Under the pieces are notes generated by a model, which did not search any database, was not told where the DNA came from, and saw only the letters and a list, made by a program, of their open reading frames with translations. From Anaerolineales bacterium (GTDB lineage Bacteria; Chloroflexota; Anaerolineae; Anaerolineales; Villigracilaceae): a stretch of DNA of 64,000 nt. The stretch covers positions 66,836 to 130,835 of the forward strand of contig JAIXKJ010000003.1 in the NCBI GenBank assembly GCA_026928255.1. Reading direction: 5' to 3'. Shown piece by piece: positions 16,363 through 24,764 of the stretch. Each line of letters opens with the position of its first letter. Position 1 is the stretch's first letter. The position numbers and the translations under genes were made by a program.

Positions 16363-16923
16363 ATGACCAGAGACGACATCCTCGACGCCGCCGCGCAGGT
16401 CTTTCGACATAAAGGCTTTCACGGCGCGTCTATGGCGGACATCGCCGCGGCGGTGAACGTGCAAAAAGCCAGTTTGTATCATCACGTTTCGTCCAAGCAG
16501 GAAATTCTGCTGGCGTTGTTAGACCGCGCCCTTGAAACGCTGACCGAACACATCGCCGCCATTTCCGCGCAAGAGATTTCCCCCGAACAAAAATTACGTT
16601 CCATGATTCGCGCTTATCTCGTCGGGTTGGCTGCCAACGCGGATTTAGCCTCCGTGTTGCTCTTTGAGCATCGCTCGCTGGATAAAAAGAATCATGTCCG
16701 CCATGTGCCGCTGCGTGATAACTTTGAAGACCTGTGGCGCAACGTGTTGGACGAAGGCGTGGCGAAAAAAATCTTCGCGCTGAGCGACACAAGTTTAACC
16801 GTCCGCGCCGTGATGGGGGCGTTGAATTGGACGCTGACTTGGTATCGCCCCGACGGCGAAAAATCTATTGAAGAAATTGCGGACGAATATTCCGATTTTA
16901 TTTTGAAGGGGATGCTGAGATAG
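16363..16923 (+). CDS. TetR/AcrR family transcriptional regulator
   Basis: A 186-residue repressor. Residues 1-55 form the DNA-binding helix-turn-helix (RDDILDAAAQVFRHKGFHGA, then MADIAAAVNVQKASLYHHVSSKQEIL). The rest is the helical ligand-binding and dimerisation domain. It is the first gene of the beta-oxidation cluster and has its own palindromic operator 13 nt upstream, so it probably senses an acyl-CoA, as FadR-like TetR proteins do. GGGAG serves as SD. Its stop runs directly into a heptamer repeat array. Confidence 0.93.
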   Translation: MTRDDILDAAAQVFRHKGFHGASMADIAAAVNVQKASLYHHVSSKQEILLALLDRALETLTEHIAAISAQEISPEQKLRSMIRAYLVGLAANADLASVLLFEHRSLDKKNHVRHVPLRDNFEDLWRNVLDEGVAKKIFALSDTSLTVRAVMGALNWTLTWYRPDGEKSIEEIADEYSDFILKGMLR

Positions 16924-16985
16924 GACAGAGGACGAAGGACAGAGGATGAAGGACAGAAGACGAAGGATGAAGGATAGAGGATAAA
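16923..16985. repeat. Heptamer array, GGACGAA type (9 units)
   Basis: Nine consecutive 7-bp units of consensus GGAYRRA (GGACAGA, GGACGAA, GGATGAA and so on) start at the last base of the TetR stop codon and end just before the SD of the acyl-CoA dehydrogenase. The same unit recurs at 63106-63160. Confidence 0.9.
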
Positions 16986-16997
16986 AAAGGAGCGCTT

Positions 16998-18086
16998 ATG
17001 TACTCATTTGAACCGAACGAAGAACAACAAATGCTGATAGACGCTGCGGGGAAGTTCGCTTCCGCCGAGTTGCGTCCCGCCGCGCACGACGCGGAAGAGA
17101 ACCGCGAGATGCCGAAAAGACTAATTGACAAAGGCTGGGAGTTGGGCGTCTTGCAAGCGTCCACGCCGGAGGCATACGGCGGCTTTGGCGAACGCAGCGC
17201 GTTGACCAACGTCCTCGCGCTCGAAGAAATGGCATTCGGCGACCTCGCGGGCGCGTTGGCGATTTCCACGCCCGCGCTTTTCGCCGCGTCCATTTTATTG
17301 GGCGGCAGCGAGGCGCAGAAAAAAGAATACCTGCCAAAAATCGTCGAAGGCGCGTGGTCGCCTTACAGCGCCGCGCTCATCGAATACGCTTTTGACTTTG
17401 ACCCGAACGCGCTCAAAACCTCCGCGCAAGCCGACGGCGACGCCTACCTTTTGAACGGCGAAAAAGCCTTTGTCCCCTTCGCCAAAGACGCGCAAGCGCT
17501 CGTCGTCTACGCCAACCTCGATGGCGCGACGCAAGGCTTTATTGCCCAAAAAGATGCGGCGGGATTATCCGTCGCGGACGAACGCGAAAAGTTGATGGGG
17601 CTGAACGCCTTGCCCATGCACCGAGTCAAATTGGAGAACGTCCGCGCCGAACGGTTGGGCGGCGCAGACGGTTGCGACTTCGGCTTGATCCTCGCTTCGA
17701 TGCAGGTCGCTTCCGCCGCCGCCGCGTTGGGCGTTTCCAAGTCCGCGCTGGATCACGCGACGAATTACGCCAAAGAGCGCGAAGCCTTCGGCGTGAAAAT
17801 CGCGCAGAAACAAGCCGTCGCTTTTATGCTGGCGGAAATGGCGGTCGAGTTGGAAGCGATTCGTCTGCTGGTTTGGGAAGCGGCGTGGAAGTTGGACAAC
17901 GGCCAAGCGGACGCGCAAAACGCCGCCTATCTGGCTTTTGTTGGCGCGTGCGATATGGCGATGATGATTACCGATCGCGGCGTGCAAATCTACGGCGGAC
18001 ACGGTTACATCCGCGAGAACCCCGTCGAATTGTTGATGCGTAACGGGCGCGGCTTCCCGATGACGTTGGGCTTGGCGATTGTGTAA
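16998..18086 (+). CDS. Acyl-CoA dehydrogenase, subunit-like form
   Basis: A 362-residue flavoprotein of the acyl-CoA dehydrogenase family. It has the N-terminal helical domain, a middle beta domain and the C-terminal helical domain with QIYGGHGYIRENPVELLMRNGR. It ends soon after this, and the IYEGT motif carrying the catalytic Glu of typical members is missing. The middle domain also lacks the usual MTEPxAGSD signature. It may therefore be the non-catalytic partner of the next gene in a heteromeric enzyme. The SD AAAGGAG follows the heptamer array directly. Confidence 0.88.
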   Translation: MYSFEPNEEQQMLIDAAGKFASAELRPAAHDAEENREMPKRLIDKGWELGVLQASTPEAYGGFGERSALTNVLALEEMAFGDLAGALAISTPALFAASILLGGSEAQKKEYLPKIVEGAWSPYSAALIEYAFDFDPNALKTSAQADGDAYLLNGEKAFVPFAKDAQALVVYANLDGATQGFIAQKDAAGLSVADEREKLMGLNALPMHRVKLENVRAERLGGADGCDFGLILASMQVASAAAALGVSKSALDHATNYAKEREAFGVKIAQKQAVAFMLAEMAVELEAIRLLVWEAAWKLDNGQADAQNAAYLAFVGACDMAMMITDRGVQIYGGHGYIRENPVELLMRNGRGFPMTLGLAIV

Positions 18087-18163
18087 GGTTAAAAGTTGAA
18101 AGTTTAAGGTTTAAGGTTCAAGGTTGAAACCTGTAACCTGCAACCTGTAACCTGCAACCCGAA
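18087..18163. repeat. Heptamer array with orientation switch
   Basis: Directly after the stop codon come six units of GGTTNAA type (GGTTAAA, AGTTGAA, GGTTCAA and others) followed by five of the type ACCTGTA/ACCTGCA. The second type is close to the reverse complement of the first. The array ends just before the SD AAGGAG of the second acyl-CoA dehydrogenase. Confidence 0.88.
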
Positions 18164-18172
18164 GGAGATCTG

Positions 18173-19462
18173 ATGAGCATTGAATTTGAAACCCCAAAAC
18201 CGATTGCCCAAATGCAAACGGTCTTGCAAAGCGTCGCGGAAAATATGATGCGCCGCACCTCGCGCGAGATGGACGAAAACGAACACGCCATCCCGTGGGA
18301 TTACGTCGAGTTTATGCACAACGCCATGCGCTCGATGGGCGGGGGCGGCGGCTTGACCGTCGCCGAAGAGAAGCCCTCATCCCTTCTCCCTGAGGGAGAG
18401 GGACGCAAGGGTGAGGGGGAAAAACGCCCGCCGATTGGTTATCAAAAATTGGCTTCGCAAATTGAAATGTTGTCCTGGGGCGACGTTGGCTATTACTTGA
18501 TTACGCCCGGCGGCGGGTTGGGCGCGGCGGCGGTCGCGGCGGCCGGTTCGCCCGAACAGAAGGAAAAATTCCTCGCGCGCTTCAACGAAGAAAAGCCGAC
18601 CTACGCCGCGATGTGCATGACCGAACCGGGCGCAGGCTCGGACACGTCCGCGATTCGCGCGCGCGCCGTTTTGGATGAAAAGACTAACGAGTGGGTTCTC
18701 AACGGCGAGAAAATTTTCGTCACCGGCGGCGATAAATCGTTCACGCATTACGAGCAACTCGGCAAAGGCTTCATCGTCGTTTGGGCGAGCATTGACCCGT
18801 CCGCGAAACGCGCGGGGATGCGCGCCTTTGTCGTCGAGGCGGGGACGCCCGGCGTGAAAGTCGTCAAACTCGAAAAGAAGATGGGCATTCGCGCCAGCGA
18901 CACGGCGGCGATTTCATTGGTGGACGCGCGCGTCCCGTTTGAAAATATCTTGGGCAGCCCGACGGTGGAGAAAACGACGACCGGCTTCAAAGGCGCGATG
19001 GCGACTTTCGACGCGACTCGTCCGCTGGTTGCGGCGTCTGGCTTGGGCGTCGGCAGAGCTGCGCTCGAATTCCTCAAAGAAAAGTTGACCGAAAACGGAG
19101 TCGAAATCCGCTACGGGTTGCCGCGCTCGAAGATGACTGCGATTGAACGCGACGTGATCGAGATGGAAATTCAGTTGCGCTCGGCGTGGCTCTTGGTGTT
19201 GAAAGCGGTTTGGATGGCGGACAACAAAAAGCCGAACGCGCTTGAATCGTCAATGAGCAAAGTCCGCGCAGGGGATGTGGTTACGAAGATTACGCAGAAA
19301 GCCGTCGAGATTATGGGGCCGCTGGGTTACAGCCGCGAGTTCCTTTTGGAGAAGTGGTTCCGCGACGCGAAGATTACCGACATCTACGAAGGCACGGGGC
19401 AAATTAACCGTCTGGTTGTGGCGCGACACATTTTGGGATATAGCGGAAGCGAGTTGCGATAA
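18173..19462 (+). CDS. Acyl-CoA dehydrogenase, catalytic form
   Basis: A 429-residue enzyme that introduces the 2,3-double bond into acyl-CoA with FAD. It shows MCMTEPGAGSDTSAIR, the FVTGG segment, and the C-terminal DIYEGTGQINR with the catalytic Glu. A stretch of about 16 residues near 67-82 (PSSLLPEGEGRKGEG) is not part of the family fold: it is encoded by a dispersed repeat (18374-18418) inserted in frame in a surface region. AAGGAG precedes the ATG. With the preceding gene it may form a two-subunit dehydrogenase. Confidence 0.92.
   Translation: MSIEFETPKPIAQMQTVLQSVAENMMRRTSREMDENEHAIPWDYVEFMHNAMRSMGGGGGLTVAEEKPSSLLPEGEGRKGEGEKRPPIGYQKLASQIEMLSWGDVGYYLITPGGGLGAAAVAAAGSPEQKEKFLARFNEEKPTYAAMCMTEPGAGSDTSAIRARAVLDEKTNEWVLNGEKIFVTGGDKSFTHYEQLGKGFIVVWASIDPSAKRAGMRAFVVEAGTPGVKVVKLEKKMGIRASDTAAISLVDARVPFENILGSPTVEKTTTGFKGAMATFDATRPLVAASGLGVGRAALEFLKEKLTENGVEIRYGLPRSKMTAIERDVIEMEIQLRSAWLLVLKAVWMADNKKPNALESSMSKVRAGDVVTKITQKAVEIMGPLGYSREFLLEKWFRDAKITDIYEGTGQINRLVVARHILGYSGSELR
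18374..18418. repeat. CCCTCATCCC/GGGTGAGGG hairpin element inside a coding sequence
   Basis: A 45-bp imperfect palindrome: outer arms CCCTCATCCC / GGGTGAGGGG, inner arms CTCCCT / AGGGAG. Its length is a multiple of three, so the reading frame of the acyl-CoA dehydrogenase stays open. A related element lies at 38516-38558 in another gene. It is a mobile-looking repeat that codes for a tolerated insert. Confidence 0.85.
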
Positions 19463-19606
19463 TGGGTTGCGGGTTACGGGTTGAAGGTTGCAGGTTGAAG
19501 GTTACAGGTTGCAAGTTGCAGGTTACAGGTTAGAATGTTAAAAACTTTTCGACCCTTAAACCTTGAACCTTGAACCTTAAACTTTAAACTTTCAACCTTC
19601 AACTAA
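19463..19606. repeat. Heptamer array with orientation switch, long
   Basis: Directly after the stop codon about ten units of GGGTTGC/AGGTTAC/AGGTTGA type run to about 19534. After a 25-nt spacer come about seven units of AACCTTG/AACCTTA/AACTTTC type, the opposite orientation. The array ends before the SD AAAAAGGAG of the FadN-like gene. It has the same design as 18087-18163. Confidence 0.88.
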
Positions 19607-19618
19607 AAAGGAGCACTT

Positions 19619-22021
19619 ATGAAATACAACATCCATAAAGCGGTTGTCGTCGGTTCGGGGACGATGGGCGCGGCGATTGCGGCGCATTTGGCGAACGTCG
19701 GCGTGCCGGTGACTCTGCTTGATATGGCGGCGAAAGATTCGCCCGATAAAAATAAAATCGTCAAAGAAGGTTGGGAGCGCTGCCGAAAAGCCAAACCCGC
19801 CAACTTAATGGCGGACGAGTTGCAGTCGTTGGTTACGCTCGGAAATTTGGACGACGATTTTGACGCCGTCGCGCAGGCGGATTGGGTGGTGGAAGTCATC
19901 GTCGAAAATTTGGAAATCAAAAAACAGTTGGCGGCGCGCATTGACGAAATCCGCAAGCCGAACGCGATTGTTACGACCAACACGTCGGGCATTCCGATTC
20001 ACGCCATCGCCGAGGGGCGCTCGAAAGAATTCAAAAAACATTTTCTCGGTACGCACTTTTTCAACCCGCCGCGCTATTTGAAATTGCTGGAAATCATCCC
20101 CACGCCCGACACCTCCAAAGACGTACTCGAATTTATGTTGCATTTCGGCGAGTATCGTTTGGGCAAGGGCGTCGTGCTTTGCAAAGACACGCCGAACTTT
20201 ATCGGCAATCGCGTGGCGTTTGGCACGGGCGCTTTCGCGTTGGACTTCATCATCGAGAACGGCTACACAGTGGACGAAGTGGACGCCCTCACCGGACCGT
20301 TGATTGGTCGCCCGAAAACGGCGACGTTTCGCCTGATAGATTTGGTCGGCGTGGACGTGTGGCATCACGTCGGCGAAAATCTCGCGCCGCTGATTCCGCA
20401 CGATAAATTGGGGCAAAAATATCTTTCCGCAGAGAAGCCGAAGAAATTAATGGAAACGCTTTTGGAAAGAAAGTGGCTCGGCAATAAAACTAAAATCGGC
20501 TTTTATAAGGAAGTCCGCAACGCGGAAGGTAAACGCGAGTTTTGGTCGTTGGACTTGAACACGCTCGAACACGTCGCGCCGACGAAGCCGCGCTTCGATT
20601 CGGTCAAAGCGGCGAAAGATGTCGAGGGGTTGGGCGAACGGCTGAAAGTCCTGTTGGCGGCGGACGATAAAGCGGCGCAATTAATCCAAGCGCTGACCTA
20701 TCAATCTTTCCAATATTCGTCTTCGATCATTCCCGAAGTCGCCGATTCGCCCAAGCCGATTGACGACGCGATTCGTTGGGGCTTTTCGCACGAGGCGGGC
20801 GCGTTTGAAATTTGGGACATGCTCGGCGTAAAGGAAACCGTCAAGCGCATGAAAGCCGCTGGTTTTCCCGCCGCCAAGTGGGTGGACGAAATGTTAAAGA
20901 ACGGCTGCGAGACGTTCTATCAATACAAGCGAAGCAGCCCTGCGGATAAGGGCGCGAACAAAGTCGGCGTGTACGATGTGAATAAAAAGAAATACGTCAA
21001 GTTCAAATCAAGCGGCGATTTTGTTTTCTTAAAGAATTTGCGCGACACGAAAAAAGAAGTCAGCAAAAATGCGGGCGCCTCGCTCTTTGACGTTGGCGAC
21101 GGCGTCGGGCTGGTTGAGTTTCACACCAAGATGAACGCGCTCGACGACGACATCTCCGCGATTGTCAGCGAAGCGATGGATCGCCTCGAAACGGATTTCG
21201 ACGGACTCGTCGTCGGCAACGAAGGCGAACATTTCAGCGCGGGCGCAAATTTGTTTATGGTCGTGGTCGCCAGTCAGCAAGGCATGTGGGATCAACTCGA
21301 CGGCGCAATTCGCCGTCTGCAAGAGATGAACATGCGAATGCGTTATTCGCCGAAGCCGATTGTGGTCGCGCCTGCGGGCTACACCTTAGGCGGCGGCTGC
21401 GAAATCACCATGCACGCTTCGCGGGTGGTCGCGGCGGCGGAATCGTATATCGGCTTAGTCGAACTCGGCGCGGGAGTCATCCCCGCGGGCGGCGGCACAA
21501 AAGAGATGATGCGCCGCATGATTAATCCCGCCATGCGAACCGAACACGCGGAAGTGTTGCCCTTCTTGCAAAAGTCGTTTTTGCAGATTGGGCAGGCGAA
21601 GGTCGCCACGTCCGCTGAAGAGGCGCGCGGCATGGCGATTTTGAATCCGCAAGACCGTGTGATTGCCAACCGCGCTCACCTGTTGACCGAAGCCAAACGC
21701 GAAGTAAAGCATTTGATCGATTCGGGTTATCGCGCGCCCGCGCCGGAACCCATCTTCGCCGCCGGGCGCGATTATCTCGGCGCTTTGCGCGTCGGGACGT
21801 TTATGTTCAAAGAAGGCCATTACATTTCCGAATATGATCAACACATTGCCAATAAACTCGCGTCCATCATGTGCGGCGGCGAGTTGACTCGCGGAACCTG
21901 GGTTTCGGAGCAATACATTTTGGACTTGGAACGCGAAGCCTTCCTGTCCCTGTGCGGCGAAGAAAAAACGCAAGCCCGCATGTGGAGCATTTTGCAAACC
22001 GGAAAGCCGCTACGAAACTAA
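19619..22021 (+). CDS. FadN-like 3-hydroxyacyl-CoA dehydrogenase / enoyl-CoA hydratase
   Basis: An 800-residue two-domain beta-oxidation enzyme with the order of Bacillus FadN. The N-terminal NAD-dependent 3-hydroxyacyl-CoA dehydrogenase has GSGTMGAAIAAHLANVG (12-28) and the catalytic-His segment GTHFFNPPRYLKLLEI (about 141-156). The helical dehydrogenase C-domain follows (about 190-420). The C-terminal enoyl-CoA hydratase-like domain (about 495-720) has GEHFSAGANL and the Gly-rich YTLGGGCEITMHASR. It carries out hydration and oxidation of enoyl-CoA. It lies between the dehydrogenases and the thiolase, as in fad operons. Confidence 0.94.
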   Translation: MKYNIHKAVVVGSGTMGAAIAAHLANVGVPVTLLDMAAKDSPDKNKIVKEGWERCRKAKPANLMADELQSLVTLGNLDDDFDAVAQADWVVEVIVENLEIKKQLAARIDEIRKPNAIVTTNTSGIPIHAIAEGRSKEFKKHFLGTHFFNPPRYLKLLEIIPTPDTSKDVLEFMLHFGEYRLGKGVVLCKDTPNFIGNRVAFGTGAFALDFIIENGYTVDEVDALTGPLIGRPKTATFRLIDLVGVDVWHHVGENLAPLIPHDKLGQKYLSAEKPKKLMETLLERKWLGNKTKIGFYKEVRNAEGKREFWSLDLNTLEHVAPTKPRFDSVKAAKDVEGLGERLKVLLAADDKAAQLIQALTYQSFQYSSSIIPEVADSPKPIDDAIRWGFSHEAGAFEIWDMLGVKETVKRMKAAGFPAAKWVDEMLKNGCETFYQYKRSSPADKGANKVGVYDVNKKKYVKFKSSGDFVFLKNLRDTKKEVSKNAGASLFDVGDGVGLVEFHTKMNALDDDISAIVSEAMDRLETDFDGLVVGNEGEHFSAGANLFMVVVASQQGMWDQLDGAIRRLQEMNMRMRYSPKPIVVAPAGYTLGGGCEITMHASRVVAAAESYIGLVELGAGVIPAGGGTKEMMRRMINPAMRTEHAEVLPFLQKSFLQIGQAKVATSAEEARGMAILNPQDRVIANRAHLLTEAKREVKHLIDSGYRAPAPEPIFAAGRDYLGALRVGTFMFKEGHYISEYDQHIANKLASIMCGGELTRGTWVSEQYILDLEREAFLSLCGEEKTQARMWSILQTGKPLRN

Positions 22022-22028
22022 ATATCAG

Positions 22029-22582
22029 TACGCGGATTTATTGGATTACACGGACGAACGCGGATTTTCTTTATTTAATTAGGCGATGGAGTTCACGCTG
22101 TGAAAAATCTTGACTTAAATAAAAAGAGAATTTTTGAAGGCAAACACTCAGACCTTAGCGAAAAAATTATCAAAGCCTTTTACGAAACGTACAACGAACT
22201 TGGCTATGGTTTTAGCGAGAAGGTCTATCAGAAATCTCTTGGAATTGTTCTTCGTCAAATGGGAATGAAAGTTGAAGAGCAAATTCCAATTCAAGTTTAT
22301 TTTCGCGGTCAAGAAATTGGCGAATACTTTGCGGATATGATAATTAACGACGTTATTATGCTTGAACTAAAAGCGACGAAGGAGATTATCGTCGAGCATG
22401 AAGCGCAGTTGCTTAATTACCTGAAATCCACAAAAATTGAAGTCGGTTATGTGATGAACTTTGGAAAATCGGCTGTATTTGTGAGGAAAGTTTTTGACAA
22501 TAGCCGCAAAGGTTCGTTGAATTGGATAAAAAAATAAAAGAAAAAAATCCGTTTTTTCCGTGAAATCAGCGTAATCCGCGTA
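22029..22582. mobile_element. GxxExxY gene cassette with inverted flanks
   Basis: The left flank starts TACGCGGATT (22029) and continues with TTGGATTACACGGACGAACG. The right flank, read in reverse complement from 22582, starts TACGCGGATTACG and contains TTCACGGA. The flanks are imperfect inverted copies of about 35 bp around the GxxExxY gene. Both sit at gene junctions: the left starts 8 nt after the fadN-like stop and the right ends just before the thiolase SD. No transposase is encoded, so if mobile it moves by a helper. Confidence 0.6.
22100..22537 (+). CDS. GxxExxY protein
   Basis: A 145-residue protein of the GxxExxY family (TIGR04256): GYGFSEKVYQKSL at about 35-47 carries the name motif, followed by an endonuclease-like core (YFADMIINDVIMLELKATKEI) reminiscent of PD-(D/E)xK folds. 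The function of the family is unknown. The start is a GTG. Codon use is more AT-rich than in the genes on either side, and the gene is flanked by inverted repeats, so it was probably inserted into the beta-oxidation operon. It is unlikely to take part in fatty-acid breakdown. Confidence 0.88.
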   Translation: MKNLDLNKKRIFEGKHSDLSEKIIKAFYETYNELGYGFSEKVYQKSLGIVLRQMGMKVEEQIPIQVYFRGQEIGEYFADMIINDVIMLELKATKEIIVEHEAQLLNYLKSTKIEVGYVMNFGKSAVFVRKVFDNSRKGSLNWIKK

Positions 22583-22597
22583 CAAAGGAGAAATTTT

Positions 22598-23779
22598 ATG
22601 AAAGAAGCCGTTATTGTTTCCGCAGTTCGCACGCCGGTCGGCAAAGCCAAACGCGGCGGGCTGACCACCGTCCGCCCCGACGAGATGATGGCGACGGTCG
22701 TCAAAGAATTATTGAAGCGAACGCCGAATCTTGAACCTAGTCAAATTGACGACGTAGTGATTGGCTGCGCTTTCCCCGAAGGCGAGCAAGGCATGAACAT
22801 GGCGCGCATGATCGCCCTCCGCGCCGGGCTGCCCGAAAGCGTGCCTGGCGAAACCATCAATCGTTATTGCTCGTCGGGCGTGCAATCCATCGCGCACGTC
22901 GCCAACGCCATTCGCACGAGTCAAATTGAAATCGGCATTGCGGGCGGCGCGGAATCCATGACCATGATTCCGATGACCGGCCTGCGCTTTTCGCCCAATC
23001 CCTACTTCGCGCAGGACTTGCCGCATTACTACACTAACATGGGCTTGACCGCCGAAAACGTTTCAGCCAAGTACAACGTCAGCCGCGAGGATCAAGACGC
23101 TTTCGCTTTGCGAAGCAACCAACGCGCCGCTTCCGCCGTCCAAAGCGGACTCTTCGACCCGGAGATTATCCCCATCGAAGTGGAAGTCGTCGAGTACGCG
23201 GATAATAAAGCGCAGAAAAAATCATTTACCGTAGCGCGAGACGAAGGTCCGCGCGGCGACTCGACGTTGGAAGGACTCGCCAAACTTAAGCCCGCTTTCA
23301 AGGAGGGCGGCGTGGTTACGGCGGGCAACTCCTCGCAAATGTCCGACGGCGCGGCGGGCGTGGTGGTTATGTCTGCGGAGAAAGCCAACGAGTTGAATCT
23401 CAAGCCGTTGGCGCGCTTCGTCTCCTTTGCGGTGGGCGGCGTCCCGCCGGAATTAATGGGCATCGGACCGATTGCCGCTATTCCCAAAGCGTTGAAAGTC
23501 GCGGGCTTATCGCTCGCCGACATTGACCTCATCGAGTTGAACGAAGCCTTCGCCGCGCAATCCTTAGCCGTAATTCGAGAACTCGGCATAGACCCCGAAA
23601 AGGTCAACGTCAACGGCGGCGCAATTGCGCTCGGACATCCGCTCGGCTGCACGGGCTCAAAGTTGACGACGCAACTCATCTACGAAATGGCGCGGCGCAA
23701 GTCGAAGTATGGCATGGTAACCATGTGCATCGGCGGCGGCATGGGCGCGGCGGCCATCTTCGAGAATTTGCAGAGTTAG
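22598..23779 (+). CDS. Acetyl-CoA acyltransferase (beta-oxidation thiolase)
   Basis: A 393-residue thiolase that cleaves 3-ketoacyl-CoA with CoA. The acylated nucleophile is Cys91 (NRYCSSGVQS), and the other active-site residues are His347 (GHPLG) and Cys377 (CIGGGMGAA). It is the last gene of the TetR-led operon and follows an AAAGGAG SD. A heptamer array starts at the stop, and a terminator lies about 80 nt further on. Confidence 0.95.
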   Translation: MKEAVIVSAVRTPVGKAKRGGLTTVRPDEMMATVVKELLKRTPNLEPSQIDDVVIGCAFPEGEQGMNMARMIALRAGLPESVPGETINRYCSSGVQSIAHVANAIRTSQIEIGIAGGAESMTMIPMTGLRFSPNPYFAQDLPHYYTNMGLTAENVSAKYNVSREDQDAFALRSNQRAASAVQSGLFDPEIIPIEVEVVEYADNKAQKKSFTVARDEGPRGDSTLEGLAKLKPAFKEGGVVTAGNSSQMSDGAAGVVVMSAEKANELNLKPLARFVSFAVGGVPPELMGIGPIAAIPKALKVAGLSLADIDLIELNEAFAAQSLAVIRELGIDPEKVNVNGGAIALGHPLGCTGSKLTTQLIYEMARRKSKYGMVTMCIGGGMGAAAIFENLQS

Positions 23780-23818
23780 TTGAAGGTTGCAGGTTGCAAG
23801 TTGAAGGTTGCAGGTTGA
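23780..23818. repeat. Heptamer array, GGTTGCA type (short)
   Basis: Five to six 7-bp units (AGGTTGC, AGGTTGA, AAGTTGA) directly follow the thiolase stop codon. It is the same family as at 18087, 19463 and 63180. Confidence 0.85.
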
Positions 23819-23854
23819 ATGCGACGAAAGCGCGTTTAGTGCAAAAATAAGAAC

Positions 23855-23886
23855 AAAAAAAGTCCGCCAAGTTGACGGACTTTTTT
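23855..23886. terminator. Bidirectional terminator after the beta-oxidation operon
   Basis: The stem AAAAAAGTCCG / CGGACTTTTTT with loop CCAAGTTGA lies between the convergent thiolase and LysM genes. A-tract and T-tract on the two sides allow termination in both directions. Confidence 0.88.
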
Positions 23887-23894
23887 ATTTGAAT

Positions 23895-24722
23895 TTATTC
23901 GGCGACGATTTTGCCGCGCTGAAACGTAACCGAAAACGGAACGCCGTCGCGGAGGACGAAACTGCCGTCGTATTTTTTGCCGCCGACCCAAGCCGTGTAA
24001 TCAATCCAGCCGACGGGAATGCGAACTTTGATTCGCGTTTTGACCGGAAATTCGTTGATGGCGTGCGTTCCGTCGGAACGGGTGGTGCGGAAGGAGATGT
24101 AAACCTCCGAGCCGGATTTGTTGATTAACTCGACGTCGGTGAAGGCGGCGTTCTTCGGAAGCTCCGAGTTATAAAACAGCGGATGCGGAGTCTCTTTCGT
24201 CGCGGGGATTTTTGTCGCGGCGGTCGGTGTGGACGGAATCGCCGTCGAAGAGCCTGCGACGACCGGAATGAACAGCGTCTGCCCGACGTAGATGGTATCA
24301 ATATTTGTAATTTGCGGATTCGCCGCCCGCAAGTCTGCGACGCTGATTTTATGGCGCCCGGCAATGCTGATGAACGAATCGCCGACTTGAATAATGTACG
24401 TCGAGGCCGTCGCTATCGGCGTAACGCTGCCGGGAATGGCGGTGGCGTTGCCCGCGCTGGGAGTCGGCGTCGCGTCGAGGCTGGCGCCGGGAATGGTTAT
24501 CGTCTGCCCGACGGTTAACGGTTCTTTCAAATTAGGATTCGCGGCGAGAATTGCCTGCGTTGTCGTGCCGCAAAGCGCCGCCAGTTTGGCGAGCGTGTCG
24601 CCTTTTTCAATTGTGTACGCGCCGCCGCACACGCCGCCCGCGCGGACGCGAAAAGGAATCAGCGTGGCCAGCAGCGCCAGCACAACGAAGATGCCGAACC
24701 GAGCGATGGACTTTGAATTCAT
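23895..24722 (-). CDS. Exported protein with two LysM domains
   Basis: A 275-residue protein with a signal peptide (1-29), a first LysM domain (about 35-80, YTIEKGDTLAKLA), a short T/P/S linker, and a second LysM domain (about 108-153, YIIQVGDSFISIAGRHKIS). After another linker comes a C-terminal beta-rich region (about 180-275) of unknown type. LysM domains bind N-acetylglucosamine polymers such as peptidoglycan, so it is probably attached to the cell wall. It is the last gene of a five-gene minus-strand run. Confidence 0.88.
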   Translation of the reverse strand: MNSKSIARFGIFVVLALLATLIPFRVRAGGVCGGAYTIEKGDTLAKLAALCGTTTQAILAANPNLKEPLTVGQTITIPGASLDATPTPSAGNATAIPGSVTPIATASTYIIQVGDSFISIAGRHKISVADLRAANPQITNIDTIYVGQTLFIPVVAGSSTAIPSTPTAATKIPATKETPHPLFYNSELPKNAAFTDVELINKSGSEVYISFRTTRSDGTHAINEFPVKTRIKVRIPVGWIDYTAWVGGKKYDGSFVLRDGVPFSVTFQRGKIVAE

Positions 24723-24764
24723 ACAACCTCCAGTTTTTCATAGCATAAGCGAAAAAGGCTTTTT

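Noticed and set aside
16923..19606. CRISPR array
   Set aside because: The repeats are 7 bp, contiguous and without spacers; no cas genes are present.
22029..22582. Complete insertion sequence
   Set aside because: Inverted flanks exist but there is no transposase and no clear target duplication.
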